A DNA stretch of 64,000 nucleotides from Rhizobium etli 8C-3 (GTDB lineage Bacteria; Pseudomonadota; Alphaproteobacteria; Rhizobiales; Rhizobiaceae): assembly GCF_001908375.1 (NCBI RefSeq), contig NZ_CP017241.1, positions 809,001 through 873,000 of the forward strand. Reading direction: 5' to 3'. Positions 17,711 through 26,983 of this stretch are shown in pieces. The position numbers and the translations under genes are program-made. The notes under the pieces are model-generated. The model saw nothing but the letters and a program-made list of their open reading frames with translations. It had not been told where the DNA came from and did no database searches. Positions within the stretch are counted from its first letter, which is position 1, and the number at the start of each line of letters is the position of its first letter.

Positions 17711-18710
17711 TATAGCACGAGCCCCCCATGGGGCGCTCGGCTCAATTTCGAAAGTCCTTGGAAGAAGGCCGGTGCGTCGCCATCCAGCCCCTCTCTTGCT
17801 TTTCGACTAAGGTGTGAAGGCAGCTAATCCTGCTTGGTCACGTTCATTTCGCGCATCGCGCGCATGGCAAACAGGTCGCAATGACCGCGTTGGCGGAGCT
17901 GCCTGCCTCTGATCTGAATGGCATTGCGGCAAAGCCATCCTTTAGCGCACACTCGACGGCCTCGCGAAATCTGTCCCGCACAGCCATCCCCCAGTCATCG
18001 TCTTGTCAGGGCGGTCGAATCTCGCTGAATCGCGCGATCGAAGCCTACAGTCATATTTCGTCCCCACCTGCTGTAAAGGGCAATGTATTCCAATATTTCA
18101 CCTCTTTCTATTTGTCAGCGCCGATCAAATACACCACGACCGCCGCTTCGATCGCGGTCTTGCTAGGCCTTCGGCGACAGCGATACGGCCGGCGGACCTG
18201 CCGTCTACCAGAACAAGCCCAGGCTACGGTCGTATTGGTCAACGTGGCGGCCATCCCGCCGCCTGACCGACACTGCGCCCGAATTCGCTAGGGGCGCCAG
18301 TTCGTAAAGAATCGCAGAGGAACTTCCGCTCCGGACCGTCAGCGAAGTGTCCGCTTGTTGCTGCTTCGTCCCGAACCCCGAAGGCAGGTACCGGCCTGTC
18401 GCACTCGCTCGCTGCTCGAACGGCAGCTTCCGGCAAACGGCATAGGTCCTTGAATGTCGAGATGTGGGCGGTTGCGGATCGGCCAGTTCGGGGTGGGAAA
18501 CGGAATGGCAGGTTTCGGGCGGCTACGCCGCGAAAGCTGCCTTTCACCGGGCCAACGAGCTTCGGCCGGGAAGCGCCCGCATGTCGGCCGTAGAGGGCGG
18601 CTTCGCAGCTTCCTGAAAGCAGACCTTGCTGTCGATCACGCCCGCACTGGCTATTGCTCATCCTCTGTGCAAACGGCGGCAACAGGTTCAAGATCGGACA
18701 TATTCACCCG
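17711..18710 (+). other. 1-kb region without a supported gene
   Basis: Frames of 136 codons (17881-18291, plus) and 150 codons (18239-18691, minus) are open, but their residue composition is that of shadow translation and no motif is visible. It separates two paralogous minus-strand cyclase genes. Confidence 0.5.
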
Positions 18711-20483
18711 TCATTGTACGACCCCGGCATTGCGTAGTCCCTCCAAGACGAGCTCGAAATCGGCGGGGTTCTTGAAGGGCAGGACTTTGCGACGGTATTC
18801 CAATGAATAGTCGGGATTGACGCGCAGCACCTCTTGCCACGTCGCGCGAGCCTCTTCGAAACGGCCGAGGTGGCCGTAGCAGGCGGCCAGAAGCGCGCGC
18901 GAGACATCGGTGAAGCGGTTGCGGCTCACGCGCTGCAGCAACAGTTCGACGGCCTCTTCGTACCTTCGCAGTTGAAACAAGGCCAAAGCCTGAAAGTGGA
19001 GAACGACATCCGGAAAGTACGGGTTCAGGACCCTCGCCCGATCGAAATAGGCGAGTGCCTCCTCGGATCTGCCTGAATAGATTAGTGCCTCGCCGAGGCT
19101 AACCTGCCCTTCGGCGAAGTTCGGATTGAGGACTATCGCACGCTCGGCCTCGCTGATGGCTCTATCGTGCTGTCGCGAGTAAAGCTTGACCACACTCAGT
19201 GCCCAGTGTGCAACGGGATCGCTATCATCCCGCGCTACCGCCAGCGTCGCAGCCTCTTCGGCTTGCTCGATAGAGCGCTGCGGCGACGCGCTCCACCGGT
19301 TCAGGTAGTCGAGCCCGTGGGTAAGGGCGAGGAAGGCGTGCGCTGAGGCGAAGTTCGGGTCCAGTTCGACGGCACGTTGCAAAAGGTCGCGAGCGTCGCT
19401 GTTCGTTTGCTTCGTCAGCCGGTGCCACAGCTCCCGGCCGCGCAAGAAGCAGTCATACGCCTCGGGGTGCCGGGTCTGCCCCGGCGCCAGTCTTTTCCGA
19501 TCGCCCTCTGTCAGGTTGACCGCCAGTGCGTCGACAATCTGCTGTGTGACATCGTCCTGAACCGCGAATATGTCGGTGAGCTCGCGATCAAACCGCTCCG
19601 CCCATAGATGCCCGCCGGTGGTCGCGTCGATGAGCTGCGCGGTGATGCGTACCCTGTTCCCCGATTTGCGTACGCTGCCCTCAAGTACATGCCGCACGCC
19701 GAGCTTCGTGCCCACCTCCTGCACATGGACGTTCTTGCCCTTGAAAGTGAACGACGAATTGCGGGCGATGACGAAGAGCTGCGACAGCTTCGATAGCGCC
19801 GTAATGATGTCTTCCGAGATGCCGTCGGCAAAGTAGTCCTGTTCAGCGTCACCGCTCATGTTGGCGAACGGCAGGACGGCGATCGACAGCTTCGGTGACA
19901 CCGCCGTCGCCGGTTGGCTCGTCGGCGTTTCCGAGCTCCCGGCTGCTTTGGTCCCGGCGCTGCCGACTTGCAGTGAATAGACCCGGATCGGCTCGGCGAT
20001 GTTCTTGAGTTGCGTGTTGCCGAGATCGCTGACCGAGAGGTCGAGCCTCGCCTTGACTTGGCGATAGGCATCCTCGGACAGGCAGATCGCGCCCGCCGCG
20101 GCGACGCCCTCCAATCGCGAGGCGATGTTGACGCCGTCGCCCATCAGATCGCCGTCGCTTTCCTCGACGACGTCGCCCAAATGGATACCGATCCGGAATT
20201 CGATGCGACGGTCCTGCGGCACGCCGTCATTGCGCTCCACCATACCGTTCTGCACCTCAATGGCGCAGCGCACGGCGTCCACCACGCTGCGGAACTCGAC
20301 CAGCGCACCATCGCCGGTTCGCTTCACCACCCGGCCATGGTGCACGGCGATCGTCGGATCGATGAGGTCGCTGCGCAGTGCCCGCAACCTCGCCAGGATG
20401 CGGTCCTCGTCGGCGCCGGCAAGCCGGCTGTACCCAACCACGTCCGCGGCCAGGATTGCAGCCAGCTTTCGGGTCTCGCTCAT
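18711..20483 (-). CDS. class III nucleotidyl cyclase with FlgO/TolB-like and TPR regions
   Basis: This 590-residue cytoplasmic protein has a cyclase domain at about 1-165 (LAAILAADVVGYSRL, RTGDGALVEF, GDGVNIASRL), with the residues needed for metal binding and catalysis. The FlgO/TolB-N-like region (SIAVLPFANMSGDAEQDYFADG) covers about 200-310, and TPR repeats fill the C-terminal 240 residues (ALSVVKLYSRQHDRAISEAE and similar). The ATG at 20483 has GAGGAGA upstream with good spacing. No membrane span is seen, so the input is likely a protein partner of the TPRs. Confidence 0.93.
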   Translation of the reverse strand: MSETRKLAAILAADVVGYSRLAGADEDRILARLRALRSDLIDPTIAVHHGRVVKRTGDGALVEFRSVVDAVRCAIEVQNGMVERNDGVPQDRRIEFRIGIHLGDVVEESDGDLMGDGVNIASRLEGVAAAGAICLSEDAYRQVKARLDLSVSDLGNTQLKNIAEPIRVYSLQVGSAGTKAAGSSETPTSQPATAVSPKLSIAVLPFANMSGDAEQDYFADGISEDIITALSKLSQLFVIARNSSFTFKGKNVHVQEVGTKLGVRHVLEGSVRKSGNRVRITAQLIDATTGGHLWAERFDRELTDIFAVQDDVTQQIVDALAVNLTEGDRKRLAPGQTRHPEAYDCFLRGRELWHRLTKQTNSDARDLLQRAVELDPNFASAHAFLALTHGLDYLNRWSASPQRSIEQAEEAATLAVARDDSDPVAHWALSVVKLYSRQHDRAISEAERAIVLNPNFAEGQVSLGEALIYSGRSEEALAYFDRARVLNPYFPDVVLHFQALALFQLRRYEEAVELLLQRVSRNRFTDVSRALLAACYGHLGRFEEARATWQEVLRVNPDYSLEYRRKVLPFKNPADFELVLEGLRNAGVVQ

Positions 20484-21277
20484 GGCGCCGTCTCCTCACT
20501 TCCACGATAGCAGGGAGACAGAAGGCAAGAAAGAACTTTGAGCCGCTGCTCAGAGCGATCTTAGTTGAGATCGAGTTGGCCGTGGCTCATGTGGACGCAG
20601 CCGAGGTGTAGCTCCACGCAATGACTGCTCTGTCAGGCTCCCAGCCGTTCGACGCGGTCGTTCCGAAAGCCCACTCAGGATCAGGTCACGACGATGTCCG
20701 CGCCCACCCGCATGTCCGCTCTTCGAAGATCCGCAGCCCATCGCCTCGCCCAGGCGATCGCCCATTCGACTGGGCAGAGTATGACCCGTGTCGTGACCGA
20801 CGCTCTACGTGAGCGGTATGCGCAGATTGAAAAACAGAGAGGCAGGGCCTCTGTCGAAGAGAGGTGATACTGCTCGATCTGTCCGGAATGCTCTACGCCA
20901 TGTTCCATGAGCACCGATTTGAGCATCCGCACCAGCGCCATGGCGTCTCGCCCCGTTTCCACTGTCCAGTCTTCGCCCATGTCATGATGAGCTTCTCGCA
21001 CACTTGCTCGAAATCTGCGACGGCTACGACCCTCTGGCTTGCGCAACTACGGCGAGGACTTGCTGCGCCAGCACCACGAAGCACACGCCCATGATCCAAG
21101 GCACGGCCACCGCGAACCCTTATGAATAAGAGTTGCTCGACATCGTACCCAGAAGCTCAACGAACATGAACTTCCGAGTCGGAACGCTTGAGAGAGAAGA
21201 GGATTCCAATTGGCTATTCGGGGGTTAACGTGTCGCGTCGCCTCGACCTGGCTCCCTCGCATGTCCCGCCAACTGCT
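20484..21277 (+). other. intergenic region with an antitoxin remnant
   Basis: Apart from the short VapB-like frame at 20694-20867, nothing coding is supported. A 121-codon minus-strand frame (20681-21046) overlaps it and shows no recognisable motif. Confidence 0.5.
20694..20867 (+). pseudogene. VapB-type antitoxin fragment
   Basis: A 57-codon frame encodes LRRSAAHRLAQAIAHSTGQS followed by MTRVVTDALRERYAQIEKQ and GRASVEER. This is the pattern of Rv0623/VapB-type antitoxins (xxRLAxxLAxxTGxSMTxVVxxALRERxxR). Intact members usually continue another 20-30 residues to bind the PIN toxin. Here the frame stops after VEER and no PIN-domain gene follows, so it is probably a relic. Confidence 0.5.
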
Positions 21278-21961
21278 TCAATTGCCCGACTTACCCGCAC
21301 TGCAATGCTGTTGGATGAAGTCCGACAGAAAGGTTGAAGCGTGAACGCACCTCCGATGCACAGCGATCGCTTGAGGCACTTTCGAGAATGTCCCCTCAAC
21401 AACGCGGAAACCTGGATTCTCTTCGCAGAAACGTGACAGGGACTCGGTCAAGCCCGCAGCCGCATCGCACTGCGAGGATACAAGCATGTCCAGGGCGGAG
21501 GCGGGATTTTCGGTATGGAGTAGGATTGCATTTCTAACCTGTCGCTCAAGCTGCTTTGTATACGCAGCGGTTCTGGCGGCGGCAATGCGTACCCCTTTGA
21601 CGTCGACATGCTCGACGTTGCCTAGCGGGCTACTGTCTGGCACCAGAAAGCTGGCGGTCACCGTGGTATAGGGTGGCGAGAAGGAGAACCTGTCGGCACG
21701 TGAGGGATCGGACGCAATGAATGCAACGTCCCACTCTTTGTCTTCGGCAGCCGCAAGAATGTCAGCGGCCGATCCGTATCGAACCAGCGACAAACTGCAG
21801 TCGAGTTCTGCCGCAAGTGCGATCGCGATCTGCGCGCTCGGCCCTGTTAGAACGCCTGTCACTGGATCGAGTTGGACAAGTGCGGCATTCGACATGTTGA
21901 CCGCCGCTCTGATGACTCCCGTCGGTGCGATTTCAGTGAGGAGTTCATCACGTTCCGGCAT
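21278..21961 (-). CDS. family 3 solute-binding-type protein lacking a signal peptide
   Basis: This 227-residue protein has the fold signature of amino-acid-type periplasmic binding proteins ([48 protein letters not shown]). The start chosen, MPERDELL at 21961, has CGGAG 9 bases upstream and overlaps the aldolase stop by 14 bases. It leaves no signal sequence. Extending the frame to 22090 only adds shadow of the aldolase gene. It may work in the cytoplasm as a sensor or enzyme, since family 3 also includes PheC-type dehydratases. It ends a minus-strand operon for ring-fission product breakdown. Confidence 0.75.
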   Translation of the reverse strand: MPERDELLTEIAPTGVIRAAVNMSNAALVQLDPVTGVLTGPSAQIAIALAAELDCSLSLVRYGSAADILAAAEDKEWDVAFIASDPSRADRFSFSPPYTTVTASFLVPDSSPLGNVEHVDVKGVRIAAARTAAYTKQLERQVRNAILLHTENPASALDMLVSSQCDAAAGLTESLSRFCEENPGFRVVEGTFSKVPQAIAVHRRCVHASTFLSDFIQQHCSAGKSGN

Positions 21962-22739
21962 CGCGGTACGCTCCGTGCGACGCAAATCGCGCCGCGAGTG
22001 CTTCCGATCCCCTTGCCAGAACAGCGACATCGACACCAACGGCAGTAAATAGTGTTCCGAGCGAGATGCACCGTGCCGCGAAAGTCTCATCCGGGGTAAG
22101 AATGCCCGCAGGCTTGCCCAACGCTTTCAGGCGTTCAATCGCGTCGACAATTGCATCGACCACCTCCGGGTGGCTCGGTTGGCCCCTGTGTCCGAAACTC
22201 GCTGCCAGGTCTGCCGGTCCTATGAATACCCCATCCACTCCCTCTACCGAGGAAATTGACTCGAGGTTGCCAAGCGCTTCCCGCGTCTCAACTTGCAGCA
22301 ACAGGCAAACTTCCCGTTCCGCATTTTGTGCATAGTTCGCAACTCGGCCGAAACGAGTGGCGCGCGTCAGGGCAGAAACACCACGAATTCCATCCGGAGG
22401 ATATCGCACCGCCGCGACTGCGGCTTTCGCCTCGTCCGCGTTCTGAACGTAGGGAATGAGCAGTGTCTGAACGCCGATATCCAGGAAACGCTTGATGAGA
22501 ACGGGGTCATTGATGGCCGGGCGGACGACTGGGGAAACGTCGTATGGTGCGACCGCTTGCAATTGCGGCAGGACGGTCAGAACGTCACCCGGAGAATGTT
22601 CCGTGTCGAACAGGAGCCAATCGAAACCTGAAGGTGCGACGATTTCCGCGGCGTAGCTCCCCGGCAAGCCACACCACAGGCCGATCTGACTTTGACCAGC
22701 AAGAAGCTTCCGCTTGAAACGATTGATAGGATGTTCCAT
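21948..22739 (-). CDS. HpcH/HpaI-family 2-oxo-acid aldolase
   Basis: This is a class II, metal-dependent pyruvate-type aldolase (263 residues) that would split a 4-hydroxy-2-oxo-dioate, as HpaI does with 4-hydroxy-2-oxoheptanedioate. Expected residues are visible: FDTEHSP (His base), VVRP (Arg for pyruvate), [10 protein letters not shown] (metal Glu) and [10 protein letters not shown] (metal Asp). The ATG at 22739 has GAGG at proper spacing and lies 9 bases into the gap after the hydratase stop. It is translationally coupled to the next gene. Confidence 0.9.
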   Translation of the reverse strand: MEHPINRFKRKLLAGQSQIGLWCGLPGSYAAEIVAPSGFDWLLFDTEHSPGDVLTVLPQLQAVAPYDVSPVVRPAINDPVLIKRFLDIGVQTLLIPYVQNADEAKAAVAAVRYPPDGIRGVSALTRATRFGRVANYAQNAEREVCLLLQVETREALGNLESISSVEGVDGVFIGPADLAASFGHRGQPSHPEVVDAIVDAIERLKALGKPAGILTPDETFAARCISLGTLFTAVGVDVAVLARGSEALAARFASHGAYRDAGT

Positions 22740-22747
22740 CCAGCACC

Positions 22748-23530
22748 TCACACGAACGACACGCCGAGGGCGCCAACAGGGCCGTAGTCGGCCTGAATGA
22801 CATCACCTTTCGCGATATCGACAGGACGCGTGAAGGATCCGGCCAGGACTATTTGTCCCTTCTTCAGGCCACCGCCCACAGCATGAAGTTTGTTGACCAG
22901 CCACGCGATGCCGGCGGCCGGATGTCCCATGATCGCCGCCGACACGCCCGACTCCTCGATGATGCCGTTCTTGGAAAGAGTCGCTCCGACCCAGCGGATG
23001 TCAATGTCCATCGGGCGAAATATACGGCCGCCAACGACGATGGCGCCGAAAGCCGCGTTGTCCGCAATGGTGTCGGTGATAGCTCGGGGGACTTCGGTCC
23101 GGTAGTCGATAATCTCGAGCGCCGGGACAACGAACTCGGTCGCACGCAGGACGTCATAGATCCTGGTGCCGGGCCCGACGAGATCCTCCCCCATAACAAA
23201 GGCCAGCTCGACCTCCAGGCGCGGCTTGATAAACAAGTCAGCCCTGATCTGCGCTCCGTCGTTGTAAAGCGCATCGTCAAGAATGCAGCCGTAGTCCGGC
23301 TCCGTCATCTTTGAAGCCATCTGCATTGCGCGTGACGTCAGGCCAATCTTATGCCCGACGATCCGTGCGCCCTTGGCGACCCTCGCCTCCGCCCACAAAG
23401 CCTGAATTCGGTAGGCGTCCTCGAGTTCGAGGTTCGGGTAGGTCTCGCTAGGCTGTATGATCGGCTTGCGCTCGATTTCAGCTTTGAGCAGCGCGTCTGC
23501 CGCGGCCCGGCGTTCTTCTTCGGTGATCAT
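22748..23530 (-). CDS. 2-oxo-hepta-3-ene-1,7-dioate hydratase-like protein (HpaH/MhpD family)
   Basis: This 260-residue member of the fumarylacetoacetase-fold hydratases adds water to a 2-hydroxydienoate before aldolase cleavage. Visible motifs are [12 protein letters not shown], the metal-binding [11 protein letters not shown] with Glu-x-Glu, and PALEIIDYR. HpaH of the homoprotocatechuate meta-cleavage route is the closest description I can give. It lies between the intradiol dioxygenase gene (24 bases upstream) and the aldolase in one operon. Confidence 0.9.
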   Translation of the reverse strand: MITEEERRAAADALLKAEIERKPIIQPSETYPNLELEDAYRIQALWAEARVAKGARIVGHKIGLTSRAMQMASKMTEPDYGCILDDALYNDGAQIRADLFIKPRLEVELAFVMGEDLVGPGTRIYDVLRATEFVVPALEIIDYRTEVPRAITDTIADNAAFGAIVVGGRIFRPMDIDIRWVGATLSKNGIIEESGVSAAIMGHPAAGIAWLVNKLHAVGGGLKKGQIVLAGSFTRPVDIAKGDVIQADYGPVGALGVSFV

Positions 23531-23554
23531 ATCGTTTGCTCTGCTGATCGTGAT

Positions 23555-24448
23555 TTATTTGATCGGGGGACGCGGCAAAACGGCTTCGCCGGGCTCCATG
23601 ACATAGGTGTAGTCGAGCGAGAACCACGGACCAGGAATATCCGCTTCGGTCGGATGGGGCTCCTCATGACGAATGAAGTTGCCGGTCAGCGCTGCCGTGA
23701 CACCGAACTGAACATCGGAGTCGATGTTCGGGTCGCTGGGATCGAAGACCTGGGAAATCAGCGTCTTGTATCCGTGCTTGAAGATCAGTGCGTGCAGGTG
23801 CGCTGGTCGGTACGGATGGCGTCCCTGAGCTTTCAGCAGGCGTCCGACGACGCCATCGACCGGTATCGGATAGCCGACCATCTTGACGGTCCTGAACCAG
23901 AACCGACCTTGCTTGTCGGTCATGAATTTGCCGCGCAAGTTCATCTCGGCCTGGTCCGGGTCCTGGTTTTCATAAAGACCGACGGGAGATGCATGCCACA
24001 CATCCACTTCGGCGCCGGCAATTGGCCTACCGTCGCGGTCAACGACCTTGGCATGCACGAACAAGGGAGTGCCCGGCGTCTCGGATCGGATAATCGACTC
24101 GCCATTTTCGACTCGCGGAGAGTTGAGGCGCCAGAATGGGCCCAACAACGACTGGGAGGTCTCAGTCTGTCCCTTGTCGCCATTGTTCAGCAGGCAGACA
24201 AGTGAAGATACGCCAAGAGAACCGGCCATCAGCACAAACTCGTTGTGGTGATCAGCATGCAGCTTCCCGATCTCATTCAGTATGGCTGTCGCCTCCCGAA
24301 ACTCGACCTCCGTCAGTCGAACCTCGCGCACGAAGGCATGAAGATGCTTGACCATGGCCACGAGGATTTCTCGCAGGCGAGGGTCTTCAGTGCGATTCAT
24401 CACAGCGAGGACGGCTGGCGTCAGATCGCTTTCAGTTTTGATCACCAT
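23555..24448 (-). CDS. intradiol ring-cleavage dioxygenase (hydroxyquinol/catechol 1,2-dioxygenase family)
   Basis: This non-haem Fe(III) dioxygenase has 297 residues. It has the N-terminal helical dimerisation domain (about 1-100) and a beta-sandwich catalytic domain. Iron ligands are visible as Tyr in GLYENQDPDQ, Tyr in VGYPIPVDGVVG, and the His pair in RPAHLHAL. YPIPVDG is closer to hydroxyquinol than to catechol dioxygenases. The ATG at 24448 sits behind GGAGGTGATC, a near-perfect ribosome site. The operator at 24480-24493 lies within its promoter region. It is the first gene of the operon. Confidence 0.92.
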   Translation of the reverse strand: MVIKTESDLTPAVLAVMNRTEDPRLREILVAMVKHLHAFVREVRLTEVEFREATAILNEIGKLHADHHNEFVLMAGSLGVSSLVCLLNNGDKGQTETSQSLLGPFWRLNSPRVENGESIIRSETPGTPLFVHAKVVDRDGRPIAGAEVDVWHASPVGLYENQDPDQAEMNLRGKFMTDKQGRFWFRTVKMVGYPIPVDGVVGRLLKAQGRHPYRPAHLHALIFKHGYKTLISQVFDPSDPNIDSDVQFGVTAALTGNFIRHEEPHPTEADIPGPWFSLDYTYVMEPGEAVLPRPPIK

Positions 24449-24479
24449 GTGGATCACCTCCCGGTTTCCCGACTATCAA

Positions 24480-24493
24480 AATAATCGATTATT
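24480..24493. promoter_or_regulatory. putative GntR operator, dioxygenase side
   Basis: AATAATCGATTATT is a perfect 14-bp palindrome (16 bp with flanking A/T), 31 bases upstream of the dioxygenase start codon. A near-identical site lies 150 bases away beside the divergent GntR gene. The position suits repression by that regulator. Confidence 0.65.
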
Positions 24494-24642
24494 TGTCAAG
24501 GCCACGGTGCATCATCGCGGCGTCAGTTAGCCAAATGAAACAGGCTCTCTGCGTACAATCAATTGATTTTGTTAAATTTAACTAGTCGAAAAAGGGCTAT
24601 GCTCCACTTATTCGCAGATTTCAGTGCTCTCAAGTTGACACG

Positions 24643-24656
24643 AATAATCGGTTATT
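24643..24656. promoter_or_regulatory. putative GntR operator, regulator side
   Basis: AATAATCGGTTATT differs by one base from the palindrome at 24480-24493. It lies 44 bases upstream of the GntR start codon, as expected for autoregulation. Confidence 0.6.
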
Positions 24657-24700
24657 GTATCGATCATCGACAATTAGCACGGGGAGCCTTAGGACGAACA

Positions 24701-25438
24701 ATGATAGCGGATGACGACGGCGCATTTGCTCCGACGACAGAAGATGTTCCATCGTCTTCTGGCTTTCTTGACGACGGCAAAAACACGATCGGGAGCCAGC
24801 TTGCATCCCGCCTTCGTGAGGCGATCATCTCCGGCGAGCTTCAGGCCGGCAGCAAGATCAATCTCGACAAGGCGCGCAAGACGTTCAACGTAAGCCTCAG
24901 TCCGCTGCGTGAAGGGTTGGCGCGGCTGATATCGGACGGCCTGGTGGAGTTCGAGGACAATCGCGGCTATCGCGTTTCACCAATTTCCTTGGCCAATCTG
25001 GAAGAGATCACCACCCTGCGCGAAGAGTTTGAAGTCTTTGCGCTTCGCGAGTCCATGCGGCTCGGCGATGTGGAGTGGGAGGGTAACGTCATGCGCGCGC
25101 TGCATCGCCTTAACCGCACCGAGCGCGACGCGGCTCGGCCAGAGACACTGGAGCGCTGGGAAGAGCTCCACCGCGAATTTCATCTGACACTTATATCTGG
25201 CTGCGGGAAGCCGATCCTGCTCCATTTCTGCAGATTGCTTCTTAATCTCAACGACCGTTATCGCCGGGTGTTTCTGACCCGCACGTCGGGTGACCGCAAC
25301 GTCAGCCAGGAGCACAGTGAGATTGCTCAGGGAGCCGTCGCGCGGGATATGGACTACTCGTGCGATATGTTGTGTCAGCATATCCACCGCACGGGAACCA
25401 ATCTGCGCGATCACCTCGCGACAAAGGGGATCTCGTGA
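24701..25438 (+). CDS. GntR-family transcriptional regulator (FadR/FCD subfamily)
   Basis: This 245-residue protein has an N-terminal winged helix at about 30-95 (IGSQLASRLREAIISGEL, FNVSLSPLREGLARLISDGL) and a helical FCD ligand domain (EEITTLREEFEVFALRESM, LHREFHLTLISGC, DRYRRVF). The ATG at 24701 with AGGA 6 bases upstream is preferred over 24563. It is transcribed divergently from the dioxygenase operon and co-directionally with the genes that follow; its stop overlaps the next start. It probably represses both arms until a pathway intermediate binds. Confidence 0.9.
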   Translation: MIADDDGAFAPTTEDVPSSSGFLDDGKNTIGSQLASRLREAIISGELQAGSKINLDKARKTFNVSLSPLREGLARLISDGLVEFEDNRGYRVSPISLANLEEITTLREEFEVFALRESMRLGDVEWEGNVMRALHRLNRTERDAARPETLERWEELHREFHLTLISGCGKPILLHFCRLLLNLNDRYRRVFLTRTSGDRNVSQEHSEIAQGAVARDMDYSCDMLCQHIHRTGTNLRDHLATKGIS

Positions 25439-26259
25439 TGACCATCGCGACGCCAGGACCGAGCATTGAACTGGGCGTGGCGCATTTTTCATCCATCGCG
25501 CTGCCGCCCAAGGAATTCGCCGTGATGGCTGCTCGGGCGGGTTTTGCGTCGATAGGTCTGCGTCTGCACCCTGCCTTTCCCGGAGCCCCTTTCTACGAGT
25601 TGCCGGTGGGCAGCCAGAGGGTCCAGGAGTTCAAGACAGTTGCCGATAGCGAAGGCATCAAGGTGTTCGATATCGAGTTCTTCGTGATCGACGACAACTT
25701 TGTTGCGGCCTCCCATGAGGCGACCGTGGCAGCCGCTGCGAACATAGGGGCGCGCCGGCTGAGTGTTTGCGGTGATGATCGAGACGGCGGCCGTCTTGCC
25801 ACAAACCTCTCTGAGTTTTGCGCCCTCGCGGCGCGATATGGCATGTCAGTCGACATCGAAAACATGGGCTGGCGGACGGTAAGAACCTTTGGCGACAGTG
25901 TTGCGGTCGTGAATTCCTGTGGAGCAGAGAACGCTGGTGCCCTCGTTGACGGGATTCACTTCTTCCGAAACGGCGCCTCGATCGACGAGTTCCGCGCAAA
26001 TTTAGGGAAGGTAAAACACGTCCAGCTTTGCGACGTCCGCGGGCCTGCTCCCAAAACATCGGACGCAATGATCGCCGAGGCGAGAAGTGGCAGGCTCGCT
26101 CCCGGCGAAGGCGAACTGCCGTTGATGGAGCTTTGGACCGCAGCCAAGCATAGCGCCGCTATCTCGGTTGAAGTGCCGATCGCCGGGCCGGTGGACCCGC
26201 AGGCACATCTGAAACATCTGCATGACAGCGCACTGGGGATTTTGAAACCGGATCATTGA
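25438..26259 (+). CDS. sugar phosphate isomerase/epimerase-type TIM barrel (AP-endonuclease 2 family)
   Basis: This 273-residue xylose-isomerase-like barrel carries the typical metal-site stretches: VFDIEFFVID, GARRLSVCGDD, VDIENMG, LVDGIHFFRNG, VKHVQLCDVRG and ISVEVPI. The family includes isomerases, epimerases and 3-dehydroshikimate dehydratases. With shikimate dehydrogenase and dehydroquinase genes close by, a dehydroshikimate dehydratase role is attractive, but that is inference. The ATG overlaps the GntR stop by one base, so the two are coupled. Confidence 0.85.
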   Translation: MTIATPGPSIELGVAHFSSIALPPKEFAVMAARAGFASIGLRLHPAFPGAPFYELPVGSQRVQEFKTVADSEGIKVFDIEFFVIDDNFVAASHEATVAAAANIGARRLSVCGDDRDGGRLATNLSEFCALAARYGMSVDIENMGWRTVRTFGDSVAVVNSCGAENAGALVDGIHFFRNGASIDEFRANLGKVKHVQLCDVRGPAPKTSDAMIAEARSGRLAPGEGELPLMELWTAAKHSAAISVEVPIAGPVDPQAHLKHLHDSALGILKPDH

Positions 26260-26305
26260 TCCGGCGCCGACGCGGCGCGAGCCGATCGGGAGGAGGAAGT
26301 CATAC

Positions 26306-26974
26306 ATGACTTATACGTTTGATTTCGGTGCGGTCCTCGACCGCGCCCCGGAATTGCTATGGGCTTCGTTTGGGACGCTCGGCCTTTCGCTGGCCGGGAT
26401 GCTTCTCGCACTCGTCATCGGAATCTTGGGTGTCGTTGCCAGGACTTCAAAGAGCGACATCACGCGCACTCTCGTTATCGTGTTCGTCGAGGTCGTGCGT
26501 AATACGCCATTCCTGGTGCAGATCTTCTTCATCTATTTTGCCCTTCCTCTCATGGGCATCCGCCTCAATCCGACCGTCACGGCCATAATTGCTCTCGGCA
26601 TCAACGGTGGCGCGTACGCGATCGAAATCATCCGAGGTGGGGTCGAGAGCGTGTCGCGTGGCCAGATCGAGGCTGGCTTCGCCCTCGGACTGCACAAGGC
26701 GGACGTCTTCCGGCTCGTCGTGCTCAAGCCGGCGCTGCGGGCGATTTATCCCTCGCTCACAAGCCAGTTCATCATGCTGACACTGACAACGTCTGTCTGC
26801 ACGTCAATCGCCGCCTACGAGCTGACCTCGGCAGCTCAGCGAATCGAGTCAGACACCTTCCGCAGCTTCGAAGTCTATTTCACGGTGACCGCTATCTACC
26901 TGGTTATTTCGACGCTGATGATGGGCCTCTTTGCCCTCGTTTCCCGCCGCTACTTCAACTACCCGACACGATAG
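26306..26974 (+). CDS. amino-acid-type ABC transporter permease (HisMQ/GlnP family)
   Basis: This 222-residue membrane protein has an opening helix (LWASFGTLGLSLAGMLLALVIG) and the conserved VEVVRNTPFLVQIFFIYFALP segment. The EAA loop ends in GQIEAGFALGLHKADVFRLVVLKPAL. GGAGGAGG lies 8 bases before the ATG. It forms a heteromeric channel with the permease that follows. The substrate is likely a small acid linked to the surrounding catabolic genes rather than a standard amino acid (inference). Confidence 0.93.
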   Translation: MTYTFDFGAVLDRAPELLWASFGTLGLSLAGMLLALVIGILGVVARTSKSDITRTLVIVFVEVVRNTPFLVQIFFIYFALPLMGIRLNPTVTAIIALGINGGAYAIEIIRGGVESVSRGQIEAGFALGLHKADVFRLVVLKPALRAIYPSLTSQFIMLTLTTSVCTSIAAYELTSAAQRIESDTFRSFEVYFTVTAIYLVISTLMMGLFALVSRRYFNYPTR

Positions 26975-26983
26975 GAGGCAGCC

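Noticed and set aside
17881..18691. Overlapping frames of 136 and 150 codons in a 1-kb gap
   Set aside because: Residue composition typical of non-coding GC-rich DNA and no recognisable domain.
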